This document shows, in pieces, positions 1 through 12,210 of a DNA stretch of 64,000 bases. This DNA is from Amorphophallus konjac (taxonomy: Eukaryota; Streptophyta; Magnoliopsida; Alismatales; Araceae), in NCBI GenBank assembly GCA_022559845.1, contig CM040117.1, positions 144,650,732 through 144,714,731 of the forward strand, in the 5' to 3' direction. The translations under genes were made by a program, and so were the position numbers. The first letter of the stretch is position 1; each line of letters opens with the position of its first letter. The notes under the pieces are model-generated. The model made no database searches and was not told the origin of the DNA. It worked only from the letters and a program-made list of their open reading frames with translations.

Positions 1-841
1 ACCATGTGAAAATTGTTCAAATATGAAGCAATCTCATGATGCCTATTTGTCAGATATCCATATGCATAAAAACCAGAATGAAAAATTGATGAATGAACTT
101 AAATGTGTTTGTTCTGAACTAAGTAGACTGAAATCTGAAAATGACTTTCTTAGAAAAACTGTTATAGAAAATGAAGAAAAATTTGAGAAACTTGAGCAAG
201 AGAAGAATTTGTTTGCTGAAAAATCTATTGCCATAGAATCTGTAAACATGGAATTGCAGAAAGATCTTGAAAAATAGTGAAAAGAATTAAAAGAGTTTGA
301 AGCTGGGCTGGAAAGTTCAAGGAAACAAATTGGCCTATTTAAAGAAGAAAATCAAAAACTTGTATGTGAAATCTCCGAACTAAAAGAAAAACTTGGCTCG
401 GTTGAGGATGATCAGGTTCATGTTAATGATTTAGTTTAGAATGAAAAACTGTTGAAAGAATTTGATTCTGTTAACGCTAAATTGAATGTTCTAAAATCTG
501 AAAATGAATGTCTTAAGAAACAATGTGAAAAACTCCAAGTTCAAAAAATATGTTCGGTTAAATCTGCATGCAATGTGTGTCCATTTCTCAAGGAAATAAA
601 TGAAAATCTTCACTTAAATTTAGAATGGCATAAGGAGTTTATTGTTTCTCTAAAAGAAGAAAACAAAGATCTGTTAAACAAGATTCTGGAGCTTGAACAG
701 ATAGAGGAAGAGCTGAATGATAAAATGAGCTCAATAAAAATTGATAAAGACTCTGTTGAAGAAATTAAAAATCTAAAATCAAAAAATGACAAACTAATTC
801 AAGAGGTTGAAGGATTGAAGTATACTATATCAGATTGTTAA
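1..841 (+). pseudogene. Copia gag remnant, coiled-coil part
   Basis: Two open stretches (23-277 and 452-841) are joined by sequence that translates in a similar style but contains stops (277, 439). Both are rich in Lys, Glu, Leu and Asn in heptad fashion and look like the long coiled coil of the gag protein of element A (22684-24531), for instance in the repeated LKSEN-type motif. Neither the N-terminal gag core nor any CCHC zinc knuckle is visible, so only the middle of gag survives here. In the full-length relatives this protein would form the retroelement particle. It could be mistaken for a myosin-like coiled-coil gene, but the neighbourhood and the match to element A favour gag. Confidence 0.65.
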
Positions 842-1406
842 AAGGTGTTTTCTTGTGTTAAAAGGTGTATACTATATCAGATTGTTAATTCAAAAAAAAA
901 TATTGGGGCTGACTCTAGGTTTTACTTCAAACAGGTTATTTTGTTTATTTTTAATACTCGCTTATTTTCTCCCAATCTTGCCTAATAAACTAAATGAGTA
1001 AGATTAATAGGCTTGGTTAAGACAAATGACTTCAGTTAAATATTTTGATCTTATTATTGTTGCATAAACGGTTTTTCTTAAACTTTTATTCTTCAAAATT
1101 GAGCTTATAGGCTTTAAACCGTTTAAAAATAAATAACATGGGTATTTCAATCACTTCTTATCTAAAGGGTGTTTTTCAAAAAAAAATATCTTTTCTCCAC
1201 CTCTTTTATTGACTGGTGCATAACAATATTTTTTACTTTACTCTTTTTATCTATCACTGCACACTGTCTTTCTCCGGAGCCACTTTGGTTGCCCTCTACA
1301 AGTGCGTCTTCACACCCCCACTAGCTCTGAAGCTTGCTCAGCTCTTCCAGCACCATTCACCTCTTCCAACCCTACCTTCGTTCTTCTCCATTCTCCATTC
1401 AAGAAG
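842..1406 (+). other. Noncoding spacer between gag remnant and extra ORF
   Basis: AT-rich sequence without a convincing reading frame. It begins with a short local duplication (the TACTATATCAGATTGTTAA string ending near 841 recurs near 868-886). The last 150 bases become C- and T-rich, like a 5' untranslated leader before the extra ORF. It is far shorter than the equivalent spacers in elements A and D, which suggests a deletion. Confidence 0.5.
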
Positions 1407-3738
1407 ATGACTCCTCCGGTCACCCGCGGCAAGGGCAAAGCGACGACAGAAGAGAAGAGCTCCCATTAAAGCTATAGATAGGATGGAGCCTCGTTCAAAA
1501 AATGCTCATGACCAGCCTGCTGGATCGGCAAAGAGGAAAGAGGGACCGTCTAAGGCTACCATCGGTGACAAGGGAAAGTCGCAAGAGCAACTGGCCAAGA
1601 CAAAAAGGTTGTCTATTGCAGAAAAAGGCAAAGGGAAACAACAGCTTGCTCCACAGCCGCCTCTCACTGCTCCAGCTGTTAGGGAAGAAGAGAGTGACCC
1701 TACAAGGTTCTTGTTTCCAAGGTTTGTAGATTTTAATGACTACAAGATGCTCGAAGTTTTTCCTGAGTTACTCCCATTCATTGAATTCCAAGGTTGAATA
1801 AAGTTCTTGCCCAGACATAGAGTCTACTACCCTTTTCTGGTCCAACAGTTCTATAAGAACCTATATTATGACTAGAACCAAAAGGCTCTATGGACTGAGG
1901 TCAAGGGAGTAAAGATTAAATTGACAACAAAGCTTCTTCACAAAGCTTTGCGTATACCCCGGGATGGGTTGTTGGAGTCTGAGTTTCAATTTGATCTATA
2001 AGCAACTTACACCATATTGACTGGGAAGCCCCATACTTACACCATACTCAACTCAATGTGACAAATTTCAACACTAATTGGTTTCCTCCCTTTCAATGGC
2101 TATTGCACCATATGTTCACCACCATCATTACCCCACAAGGGGGTGGCAGAAGTCGCATCACAGAAACACAGAGGTTTATCTTTTATTGCATGTTCAATAA
2201 CTTGCAAATCCGTCTTCCTGAAATTATGCTTCAGATAATGGGGAGTTGCACTAGGCAAAGAAGAAACTTTCCATATGCGGCACATCTTACTACTATCTTT
2301 TAGAGAGTAGGGATCTCTTTGGAGAATGAAAAGAAGAAGGAAATCCCTCAAAGCAATGTTTATTGCTTGAGATTTATTGAAAAATTCATGCATTTCAAGA
2401 AAGAAGGGGATAAGGTCATTAGAGATCTACCCGGTCATCTACCAGCACAGCCAGCTGCACCTGAACAACCAACTACCCCTGTGCAAGTAGGAGCACCTAC
2501 ACAGCTAGAACAGCCACCACAGCAAGAATTGCAAAATGATCAGCCAGCTCATGATGAGCCTATCGAACAGCATGAGGAACAATTTCATGTGGATGCTCTA
2601 TATGAACAAGTTCAGCAGGAACAACATGTGCCACAGGACACACTTTCTGGACCGATGACAGTATTTGGGATACTTCCCCCTCAATCTCCTCCAGAAAAAC
2701 CAAGAACTTTTGCTGAAGGAGATGTTCCTCCTGAGTTCCATGCTGAAGCTTCAACCTCAAGAGGAACAAGGGATGAAGCACAAGAAGGACCCATAGGTAT
2801 TCATCCCACATTGATCAGATTTTTATCAACTCAGTTTGCAAATGTAAATTCCTCAATCATGCAGCTGAATCTGAACGTTGATAGACTTAATGTGAGAGTA
2901 GCTCATGTAGAACAGTCAATGAATAGCAGATGGGAACTCTTCCTACATGACAAACATAAAAGTGACCAAAGGCTGCATAAGTTTATGGAATCCATTATGC
3001 ATGTTTGTGAAAGAGCAGGCAAAATCATGAAAGGCCGAGAGAGGTGCACATTGAAACACAAGAGAAGACAACTCAAATGCTTATTCATGTCTATGACATT
3101 AGAGAAGAATAGAACAGGCTATCTCTCAAATATGCCACCCTGACTGACACATCTTCAAGGATTGAACGAAAGCTCACTGTTGAATCTGCCAAAGTCATTG
3201 TAGCCTCCACCATCCTTGCAGCTTCAGTTAATGCTTATTGTGCAAAAGTCATTAAGGCACGACCAATCTTGAAGCCTCAGTTAATGCTAACTCTGCATAG
3301 GTAATTGATGCCTCAATCAAACTTCAAGGAAAAGTCAATGTTGACTCTACCAAGGTCATTGCTATCTCTACCAAAGTTGAAGAAAGCTTGAATGTTGTAT
3401 ACAACAAATTGGATATGGTAGGAGATGAAATTATTGAAATGATCTATATCCACAAAGAACAATTTCCACCAAATCCAGAAGACACTAGTGAGGCATTCTA
3501 CCCTCGTCCATCCGAAGCCACCTCCTCATATGCATTCGAAAAAGCCTCCCAGCAGAAGGCCCAGACAGAATACATCTGTGAGATGTTACACGAGTGGTTG
3601 AATGACATCAATGACAACATAAAGTCTCTCCATCATTTTGTGACACAATGGGACGATGAGCTTACTCAAAAACTGGATTCTCTGGCAACATCTGTCCATC
3701 ACCTACAGCATCAACTCTTAGAGGCTCGGGCATTTTAG
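1407..3738 (+). pseudogene. Extra ORF with putative plant transposon protein domain
   Basis: The frame starts at ATG 1407 (MTPPVTRGKGK), is broken by a stop and frameshift, and resumes at 1483. It continues with further stops (1795, about 1873, about 1998) and reopens at 2319-3143 and 3388-3738. The first half aligns by eye with the extra ORF of element A: a basic low-complexity N-terminus, then FPRFVDFND, the HRVYYP block, the VKGVKI block, ITPQGGGRSRITETQRF and LPYAAHL-like motifs. These match the plant family called putative plant transposon protein domain. The second half is Pro/Gln-rich and then a coiled coil with repeated AKVI-type segments (about 3140-3400). The position after gag and before the LTR is that of an additional ORF carried by the retroelement. 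The biochemical function is unknown. Confidence 0.65.
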
Positions 3739-4212
3739 TTTCCTGACAGTTCAAGTTCCATTCCTCCAAATCCACAGCCTCCAACAGGATCACCCCCTCC
3801 TTGCGGATGACAAAGGGGGGGGAGAGAGCTGAGATCATCTTTTAGAGAGCTGAGATCATATTTTGGCATTGGGATCTAGTTTCATTTAGAGTTAGAAATT
3901 TAGCAAGTTGGAACTCATGCATACTTGTGTATACACTTGAATGAAACCTTTTGTTTGATGTGTATGAAACTCCTTATTTGATCAATAGATCTTCTGTATT
4001 AACCTTTTTTTTGATGCATATGAAACTCCTTGTTTGATCAATAGATCTTCTGTATTTGTTATTGATCAATGGATCTGTATGACTTTTTGGTTGATGTGTA
4101 TAAAAATGGTTTCTTCTTGAATGGCAGAACTTCTATGGTTTGATGTTCTACAAATGAAATGCCAAAATGCCATATGGATGCTTATGAAATAATGACTCAT
4201 GGTTGTCATCAT
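3739..4212 (+). other. 3' noncoding region of element C
   Basis: Between the extra ORF and the polypurine tract. It contains a first G-rich purine run at about 3811-3827 and direct repeats of a TGTATGAAACTCCTTRTTTGA-type phrase with GATCAATAGATCTTCTGTATT (about 3958-4060), suggesting slippage duplication. No gene is seen. Confidence 0.55.
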
Positions 4213-4227
4213 CAAAAAGGGGGAGAA
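4213..4227 (+). promoter_or_regulatory. Polypurine tract (plus-strand primer)
   Basis: AAAAAGGGGGAGAA directly precedes the TG that opens the LTR at 4228. The same tract precedes the 3' LTR of element A (29588-29600). It primes second-strand DNA synthesis in LTR retrotransposons. Confidence 0.85.
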
Positions 4228-4367
4228 TGTTGTGTCCCCTGGTATTAATGATGACATACCATGAATCATTATTGAATATTTGTGGTTTGTCTAACATACT
4301 TTGTTAAAAGTCTTTTTAGGACAACTACAGGTGATGAACGTTCAATGTGTCAACATGTTAGCCGGAC

Positions 4368-4674
4368 GTGTCGACACTTCAAGAACAAATGCACGTTTTA
4401 TGCGTTTCTATCTGGGTTCTGTTTGGCTCAGTGTGTCGACACTTCATTCACAATGTGTTGACACTTCAGTTCAGCGCAGCAGATATCTTCTCTGTCTGGT
4501 GCTCATGCCTTGACACTTTAGCGTGATGCCCCGACACGGAGGCTCGAGCCGCACACGAGTGTGGCACCCGTGTCGACCTGTGGCTATTGAAGTGTCGACC
4601 TGTTGATGAAGGAAACCATTTTTCTTCAAGCCAGCAATAGGACATGTCGACACTTCGTCTGAACGTGTCGACAA
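4368..4674. repeat. Iterated GTGTCGACAC motif in LTR C
   Basis: The palindrome GTGTCGACAC, usually followed by TTC, occurs exactly or with one or two changes at about 4368, 4433, 4455, 4570, 4592, 4644 and 4665, with weaker versions near 4509 and 4531. The same motif recurs near 13630-13665 in fragment D. Confidence 0.75.
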
Positions 4675-5515
4675 CATCAAGCTCGCCCAGAACGGATCTG
4701 AGTTCGATAGCGTCCTCTTTTCACGATCTGCAACCGTTAGTTGAGGATCCGTTCGTACTCAAATACCCTTCTAGAAGCATGCTTTTCCAGAGGAAATCAC
4801 TAGTAGACAAAGAATCTTCCAGTATTGGGGCCCACAATAGATTTGGTCCCCTATCCATTTCCGTTTCTAGCGCGCACGGGAGAAGAGACAAAAAAGGTTG
4901 TATGAAACAAATGAAGAAGGCAAAAGGCGATGCCCTACGGTGTGCTGGACGTGGAGTGGATATCGTGTTGAAGATAACTTGAAGTAGAAGCACATTTGAG
5001 CCCTCTCTGAGAAAAAGGAGCAGAGGAACTGGGAGAGGAGAGAAGCAGCGCGGAAGAGCACGGGAGATCTCTTCATCCTTCTGCTACTGGCATGAAGGCA
5101 TCAAGCCATCTGCTATCCCTCACATTCTGGAGCCTGGACTGCAAGGAAGAAAGCATCTTCAGTCGCCCCTGCAGTAGCTGGAAGGAGTCTCCAGCATTTC
5201 TATTGAGCCTGCAGTGAAGAGCCCAAGAGAGTAGAAGCCTCCCTAAAGCTTCATCCGATTTTCCAGACAGGATCATTTTTCTCCCATTATTTTTCATAGT
5301 CATACCCTATCTACTTGAGTTCTTTCTACTTTGTTTTTTTCTCAAAACATATACCCACACAGTGATCCCTACCTGCGTGTAGGAAGACGGACCAAGAGAT
5401 TTCTGGTCTGTGGTTATTGGGTTGTGTACCCGCAAGCTGTTGGACAGCTGTTTGAGAGAGTTCTTCTCTCAGTTAGAAGCTATGAATCAGCGGTAGTGCT
5501 CTAGCACTAGTAAAG

Positions 5516-5535
5516 CCTCACTCAATTGAGTGAGG
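5516..5535. promoter_or_regulatory. 20-bp palindrome in U5 of LTR C
   Basis: CCTCACTCAATTGAGTGAGG is a perfect palindrome, followed by GGTGGACGTA, a GGTCTCC/GGAGACC hairpin and CGAACCACC. LTR A has the same arrangement with a paired base change in the stem, which suggests the RNA structure is selected. Confidence 0.65.
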
Positions 5536-5786
5536 GGTGGACGTAGGTCTCCAGGTGGAGACCGAACCACCTTTAAATATTATGTCTCCATGCTTTGTTT
5601 GTCTTCACTCTTTCACGCTAGATGTTTGTGTAGGAGCGCTGATCCTTCCACTTTTATGCATTTAGCTTAATAGTGTGTGGTCATACTCGCTTTATTGCTT
5701 CATAGCTTTTATCTATTGATCGATTTCGAAAGAAGGGGCTGATCTATTCACCCCTCCCCTCTAGATCTGCCTATTACTACATAACA

Positions 5787-7788
5787 CGTGCATGTAGTCT
5801 GAAATGCATCTATGAATCAATATAAGCACGAAGGTGCAAGTGTGATGCTTATTCCTGGAAGAACAGTGGAAGGGCAGATATGCCCATTCTCATGCAAGCC
5901 AATGAAGATCTGAAAATCGTTATGCATATGCATGAAGTTTCAATAAAAATCATGAGCAACCTCAAAGTGAAGAATTGAATTTATATCAAGCCTTTCTTGC
6001 ATTTAGAATTTATACATCAAGCAGTGCATGCATGAAGATGCAAACGCTATTCTAATTAAAATATGCCACATGTAATCATTTCATGAAAAAAACTCAATGT
6101 TCATGCAATCTAAAAGAATTTCAAATGCAGAAACTGCCATGCAAGTGCGGTTGTGGGTTTTTCTTCTTCTTTCATCAATTCTTTTTCTTTGTCATACGGC
6201 GGACTGAACCCAAAGGGGGTGTGGTGATAAAGGGGTCGACCCTCACAGTAGCAAAGGCCAAAGGCCTTAATGCAGTGTGAGCGTGCAATCTCCAATTCGA
6301 GGCTTCTAATTTTATCTGAGCATGGAATCCCTATATGCCCTTTTTGTTTCTTCCATTCATCTTTTCTTTCATTCTCTTTGTTTATCTTGCTCATTCTCAT
6401 CATTGGCAATTTTATGAGATTAGTGGCAGTAGTGCATCTTCAGTTCAGTGCATAACTATCTTCATGGTCAGCAATCCCTTAAATTGCGTTCATGCCATCA
6501 GTCCATTGGGCTTTTTGACTTAGTTCATTTGCCTTCATTTTTATGTCATTAGCCTTATAATTAGTTCAAGTTTCCCGGCAAAAATCCGGCAGCACCTCCC
6601 CTAGACTCGTGGTCTTGGGGGGGTTTAATAGGGTGCGCATCCACGGAGTGACTCTGAGATGGCCCCGAGAATGAGAAGGGTACACATGGAAGCGGCAACA
6701 CCCAAGGATACGCACGGAAGTGGCAACATCTTATAATCTGAATCGGGCATGGACACATCAAGGACTAGACCTCGAGGGGCTCCAATAACCTGAGGGACAC
6801 CATGATCCCGACCCCGAGACATGGTTTTAGATTATCGCCGGATTGCATGGCCATCAATATTCACCCCTTTCCAAAGGGATCGCCTGGGAACCACGCTATG
6901 AGGAAGCGAGCCCCCGAGGATCTAGGAATGATCAAGACTCCGAAAGGGATTGCTTTGGCATTAAACCCCATATTTCTCACCCCTTTGGTATCATGGCCAT
7001 GAAATTGGCCAAATCCCATGGTGGGGTTTTGAGAAGAAAATAAGATCATGGCGAAGCGAAGATGAAGTTCAGTAAATCTCCTATGGTTGGCAACCCGAGG
7101 TCATATCCATGGACTCGGATAAACCCCAGGCCGGTGGCCACCAAATCAATGTAAACATCATTATATGGATATCATGCTTGAAAGTAAAGAGGAAATCACC
7201 CTATCTCCTAGAGGGAAAGGAAAGAGCAAGTAGAAATGCTACATCACGACATCGGAGGAGAAGATCGAAGCTTATAGAAAATATAAACATCAGGGTAAAA
7301 ACCCCATATCTTTTTTTTCATTTTTGAATATGAATATCTACATTTAGGCCATACAGAGCCTCACAAATAAAATAGAAAAGAAAAGGAAGAAGATACAAAA
7401 GAAACCACCCTCTTTTAAGGGTGCTTCTCCCACTCCCTCACTCACTCTTTATCTCTTTCATAGCAGTAGCTCGGAGGCTCTTCAGGAGGACTTCTCAGAA
7501 GGACCTGAGGGGATTTTTCTTCAAGGCTTCCAAGGGGCTTTTTCCTCAAGGCTTCCAAGGGGTCTTCCAGCTCCACCGGGGTGCTCTTTATATAGGCGGC
7601 CAGAGCCCCTGTTTCAGAGGGAAACCTCCTCATCCTTTTCTCCTTCTTCTTCTTCTTTTTTTTCTTTTGTTGCCTGTTGTTTCTGTCCCTACTATTGCTG
7701 CTGACATGGCCGTTGCTACTATCGTTAGTTTGTGGGAGGCGACAACGTAGGCTGCTACTGCTGGTGGTACCGCTGTTGCTAGCCCTGC
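5787..7788. other. Unassigned DNA, probably old retroelement sequence
   Basis: No gene-like frame is found on either strand. The part from about 6560, with CCGGCAGCACCTCCCCTAGA, resembles phrases common in plant gypsy LTRs. The stretch from about 7420 to 7680 is pyrimidine-rich, with a TATATA string near 7590. The open frames here are short and lack recognisable domains. It continues after the solo LTR at 11035. Confidence 0.35.
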
Positions 7789-8945
7789 TGTCACGCCCCG
7801 AGCCTTATTTACAGCAGAAGACTCGCTCGCGGAGCGCGAACAGCCAGCATGGTAAGCCTCTTGCAAGCAAGAACAATCAGAGCGCAAGACAATCACACAC
7901 ATAAATGTAATTGCACAGGATTTAATCAAACTTTAACTTTATTTCATAAATGATCAATATTCATAACACAACCACTTTTCATCATCTTTTCCTTCTACTA
8001 GACTCAAGAAATAGGAAAATTACATTGACTCAATCTAAACATGATAAACTTCCTAAGTCTTCACTCGTAGCTTTACAAGACTTTCACTCACTTCTAGACC
8101 TACTACTAATATAGCCTGAATCCGAATCCGAACTACTTCCACCTCCTGTAAAACATTAGAAATAGGTAATGAGCACACTTGCCCAGTAGGTATCTTCCCA
8201 TCAACATGAAGGAACTATTAAAGTAGTTAACATTTTAGCTCTAAAGAATAAGGTAAAATCATGCGAATGCGAATCAATCAAGCGATCAAACCAAAGTAAC
8301 AAGATAAGATAGAATGATCAAGAATGAACTAGCAAGAATATAACATGAACATGATATTTGGCCTTTCACGAGCAAGAATATATCGAGAATGTACTAGCAA
8401 GCAACATATTCATCACTTTAGCATCTTATGCTTATGAGCAAGTGCTTCATGAATTTCTGTGGAATATCAAGCAAGAATGTCATGTCGTGTCGTATCATGG
8501 ATCTTCACTTATTTATAAAAATAGTACTCCCAACGCAATGCGACGCCAGTAGCATCATATCCCATGGTTTATAAAATAGTATGTTTCCGGCAATCAGTCG
8601 AGGGGACTAGCATAGAGCCCTTGAACATAATCTGTGCTCGATCACATCTTCAGTTATAAATTAAGCTACTTCAACGCAATATAACAGTAAAGTATGGCCA
8701 AGAATGTTATACTTCTAATAATTTCATGATAACTAGAATCAATGAATGAATGCTTCGATGCAAGAATGAGTCAAGAAAATGACTTAAACAATGTCATGCT
8801 GACAGCATAACGGTATTTTTCTTATCTTCCATTCATTACATTAAGTCTATTAAGTAATATGATAAGCTCTAGATCATCAAGGGTTCTCTAGAATCATTGA
8901 AATATCAACCCTTGGTCAAACCTTGGGTTAACATATGCCAGCAGT

Positions 8946-9367
8946 GTGACGGTCGTTTACCGGGCCGTTACATAATGTGACGCACCAGTAATGGGCCGTT
9001 ACAGTGATCCGAGTCTAGAACAATAAAATAGACTCAAAGGAATGTGATGGTCATGCATTGGGCCGTTACGTGAGCCTCACGGTCCAATGTAGAGCCGTTA
9101 CATTACTAGAATCAGAAAACACGAGAGTGTGTTCTAGCTAATGGGTTTTAATGGTACAACCAACTCGGCATCCTAGTGGGAATCCCAGGCTCGCGGAGAA
9201 TTACGGAGGCCTTGAAAACTAGATTTTCTAGTCCATTGGAAGGAATATCCAATAGAGAGGTCCTCAAGTCCAAGAATATGTTCCAATAGTGCAAAGTGTG
9301 AACTAATGATAGCATATCGGAATATGTGCCATGTACTTATATAAATGACTCTATTGACAGAGCGGAA

Positions 9368-9409
<42 letters not shown>

Positions 9410-10726
9410 ATGTGAAATCACGATAAAACTTCATCTATACATCATTCAAAATCATGTTTCAAATTACAAAACTATAGAGTTTTGGCTCATGAAATTATCA
9501 TATCCTTAAAATAACATTAAGATATAAAAATCATGCAATACCTATCATGAATGATTAAATAACCTGAAAATCACGTAATCAGGTCAAAACTTGGGGAACT
9601 AAGCATAACAATAAGTTATCTTCACTAGTTATTACTCTGCCTTGGGTTGGCAGCACACAGTGCCTGACGATCTAGGAAGGCGCGTCACAGGGATTGTGAC
9701 GGTCTGTCGAGGGGCCGTTACGGTTATGTAACGCTCCAGACCTGGCGCATTAGAGACAACAGAGCAATCAAATAGACAACAGAGACTGTGACGGTGTACT
9801 GCAAGCCCGTTACGTGAGTGTGACGGTCTTATAGGGATGCATTACAGTTTCTGCTGACAGAAAATAAAATATAGAAACCAAGAGATCAACTCACATCATG
9901 TCTTTAATCAAAACATCATGAGTTCTAGACATGATACGAAGAAAAGGGCTATCTATATGCATGGGTATTGGTGAAATAGATAGGATAGTTTCTTTTAATT
10001 GTCTATTTAGGCTAAGAGATGTATGAAATACATAGAACTACCAAAACATGAAATTGATGATCTACAATACATGAAATTCAATCAAACCAGAGGGCTTTTA
10101 ATCTTATAATATTATTTTCACCGTTCATGAGATAACCTACCTCTTTCCTTAAGCTTTAACTTCCAATTTTGGTCTGCACACCGAGCCCTAGTTTTGCTTC
10201 TTCTATGACTTTTCCAACAACTTCCTTAGGTTCTATATCCACGACCTCTTGACCTAAAGATGTGAAATTTGGAGAGGAGTTAGTCTATAATATTGTGAAC
10301 AAATACTTCTAAGGAACTTACCTGAGATAATGACTCCTTACCTTGATTCCACGCGAGCAAAAGTAGGGGTCACGCAGCTTAGAACTAGGTCCTATTTATA
10401 GAGTTTTAGCTAGGGTTTGAGGATTAGATCATTTCTAGAGTCCTTGTTTGGTCATAATCAAAGCTCTAAGAGTCCTTAGTATTATTATAACTCTTCCCAA
10501 GTCGATCCTTAGTGGATAAGAGTCCAAAGTTTGGTTCTTTGTACTCGTTCTTTCCTTCACGGAACTAACAGCGTGTAACGATCGGCTGCTGGTGCGTTAG
10601 GGGCCTGTGATGGTCTCGCGATAGACCGTTACATTACTCGTTCCCAGAGTTCAAAAGAAATCAAGAGAGTAACGGTCGAGCTCCTATGCGTTACATGTCT
10701 GTGACGGTTGCCAGATGGGCCGTTAC
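8946..10726. repeat. About twelve dispersed 26-nt hairpin modules in the solo LTR
   Basis: The module is GTGACGG, about 12 nt, then CCGTTAC, giving a 7-bp stem with one G-U pair. Copies lie at 8946-8971, 8977-9002, 9044-9069, 9075-9101, 9696-9721, 9788-9813, 9818-9845, 10574-10600, 10607-10632, 10669-10694 and 10701-10726, plus one poor copy near 9725. Loops differ while stems persist. Confidence 0.75.
9373..9409. repeat. (TA)n microsatellite
   Basis: An uninterrupted TA dinucleotide run inside the solo LTR. Confidence 0.95.
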
Positions 10727-11034
10727 AGTCAACGTGGATAGAGTTCTAGATTAATAATACTCTATTGTTCATCATCTATATAATTATCTATATTAAGTGG
10801 TGTTTATCCTTAAAAATCCGAGAATAGGCTTAATAACCTTCTAGAATATGGGCCAAACTAAATGGGCCTGGTTTTAAAACCTTTTGGACTTTAATTCAGT
10901 GGTTTAGGTTAATTGATTAACACCATTTGGCCTTATTTTGATTAATAACTTCAAATTAACCCATTTAATTACTAATAATGCAAAAAAATATTGAATAATT
11001 CTAGAATTTTCTTCATAAATTCTGGGACACTACA

Positions 11035-11480
11035 CCTACTGTCGTTGCTGCTGTTCTTCTTGCTTGTAGAGCTACGGCGGAGCAAGTTAGAGGTGGCAGC
11101 CACGGAGAGGGTGGGCTCACCCCTCTACCGTGCGTTCGAGCAAGCGTGAGCAAGGGAGGCATGGGAGAGCTCTGCGCGCGTGCATGGAGAAGCCAACAAG
11201 CATTCAATGCTCGCACGCAAGAAGGGGAGGAGAAATCGCAAGGACACAGACACGTACGCACATTGCATGTGATTTTCTTCCGATTTCCCTTTTTTTTTGA
11301 AAATCTCTCTCCTTTTGCCGTCGCCCCCCTTTTCTTCTCTTCATTTGCGCACCCGCCCTTCTGTGCCCTTTTCTTCTTCCTTTTTTTATTTTGCTTTCAC
11401 CCTTTTCTTTGGGCATATCTTCTCCTTTTTTTATTATATATATATATATTTTTGACCGCCAACAATTATGCTCCAGTAAA
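11035..11480. other. Continuation of the unassigned DNA right of the solo LTR
   Basis: Resumes the CTG/CTA-rich sequence that was interrupted at 7788. It then has a pyrimidine-rich stretch and a short (TA)n run near 11435-11449. Open frames 11146-11484 (+) and 11013-11261 (-) are low-complexity and show no domain. Confidence 0.35.
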
Positions 11481-11701
11481 CTAAAAGTCTTTTGAAAATA
11501 AATTGCATACCTCCTTTGTCTCTAGTTCAGAAGGAGCCAGTGCTTCTAAAACGTTCCCAAAGTTGTCTAATTTTCAAAAAACTCAAAAACAAACCAAAAA
11601 TCAGAAAATGAAAACAAATCTGATTCAAAAATAGAAAAGAAAGTTTCCTAAATCTCATGTGCATGCTAAGCGTTCTCATATTAGACACCATGCTTCAAAA
11701 T

Positions 11702-12210
11702 AAATGAATATGTCTTGTTTTTACGGTGGCAAGCATGGTCATGTTGTGGATGACTCCTATGCAATGATGAATGATGATATGAAGGCATATAGGAGTAGAA
11801 ATGTTCTTGAAAAATCAAGTTAGTTTTCAAACAAGAAAAACATGTTCATAAATTATCAATTTGTCAACAAATGCTTTGTAAAAAGAAACACCACCTCATG
11901 TTGCTGTCACTATGGAAGGCTTGGACACAAGGTGTCAAACTGCTAGTGGGTGAAAAAGAGAAACAACTCTCAAGCTGACAATGGGAAATCATCTGGTCAC
12001 AAACAGAATTTCATTAATCTCATGCACAAGAAAAATGTGAAATCTTCTGTATGTTGTTTTTATTGTGGTAAGTGTGGACATGAGATGCATGACTATTTTT
12101 GGATGTGAAAAGATGATTTACATGCTATGAAGAGGAGAAGTATATGTGTTAGATATGTGACTGACCCTCGAGGACCCAACAAGGCTTGGGTACCTAAAAA
12201 TGACAAATGA
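11702..12210 (+). pseudogene. Copia gag C-terminus with decayed zinc knuckles
   Basis: Three successive knuckle-like blocks can be translated. CFYGGKHGH has lost its second Cys, the CCHYGRLGHKVSNC block is altered at its second Cys, and CFYCGKCGHEMHDY lacks the last Cys. They are followed by RGPNKAWVPKN, the conserved end of this gag type, which appears in element A as GPKSSWVPK. Stops and frame changes interrupt the translation. The intact protein would bind retroelement RNA through the CCHC knuckles. No protease or integrase follows; the downstream DNA is the spacer. Confidence 0.65.

Larger units (their letters stand above)
1..5786 (+). mobile_element. Pol-less Ty1/copia element C, left end outside window
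   Basis: Three parts in the usual sense order show this is one LTR retrotransposon: a gag coiled-coil remnant, a degenerate extra ORF, and a polypurine tract followed by a 3' LTR. No protease, integrase or reverse transcriptase reading frame lies between gag and LTR, so the copy is non-autonomous (the TR-GAG type known from plants). It is related to element A further along: the gag coil, the extra ORF, the polypurine tract and a U5 palindrome are all shared. The 5' LTR is not in the window. Confidence 0.8.
4228..5786 (+). repeat. 3' LTR of copia element C
   Basis: Begins TGTTGTGTCC right after the polypurine tract and ends ...CATAACA before CGTGC, fitting the TG...CA rule. Length is about 1.56 kb. 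The only copy of this LTR in the window, so the boundaries rest on the polypurine tract and terminal dinucleotides. It carries the repeated GTGTCGACAC motif near its start and a palindrome in its last third that is shared in form with the LTR of element A. Confidence 0.75.
7789..11034 (-). mobile_element. Solo LTR, Tekay/Del-like gypsy
   Basis: The plus strand starts TGTCACGCCCCGAG and ends GGGACACTACA; read on the minus strand it begins TGTAGTGTCCC. Both termini are familiar from the long LTRs of plant Tekay/Del chromoviruses. Flanks CCTGC (7784-7788) and CCTAC (11035-11039) match at 4 of 5 bases, as expected for an aged 5-bp target duplication. Nothing inside looks like gag or pol, so this is one LTR left after LTR-LTR recombination. 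Interior open frames, such as those at 8358-8552 and 9173-9421, are chance frames. Confidence 0.75.

Noticed and set aside
7421..7929. Open frames on both strands with Leu- or Arg-rich translation
   Set aside because: They come from pyrimidine-rich low-complexity DNA, overlap each other on opposite strands, and show no domain or conservation.
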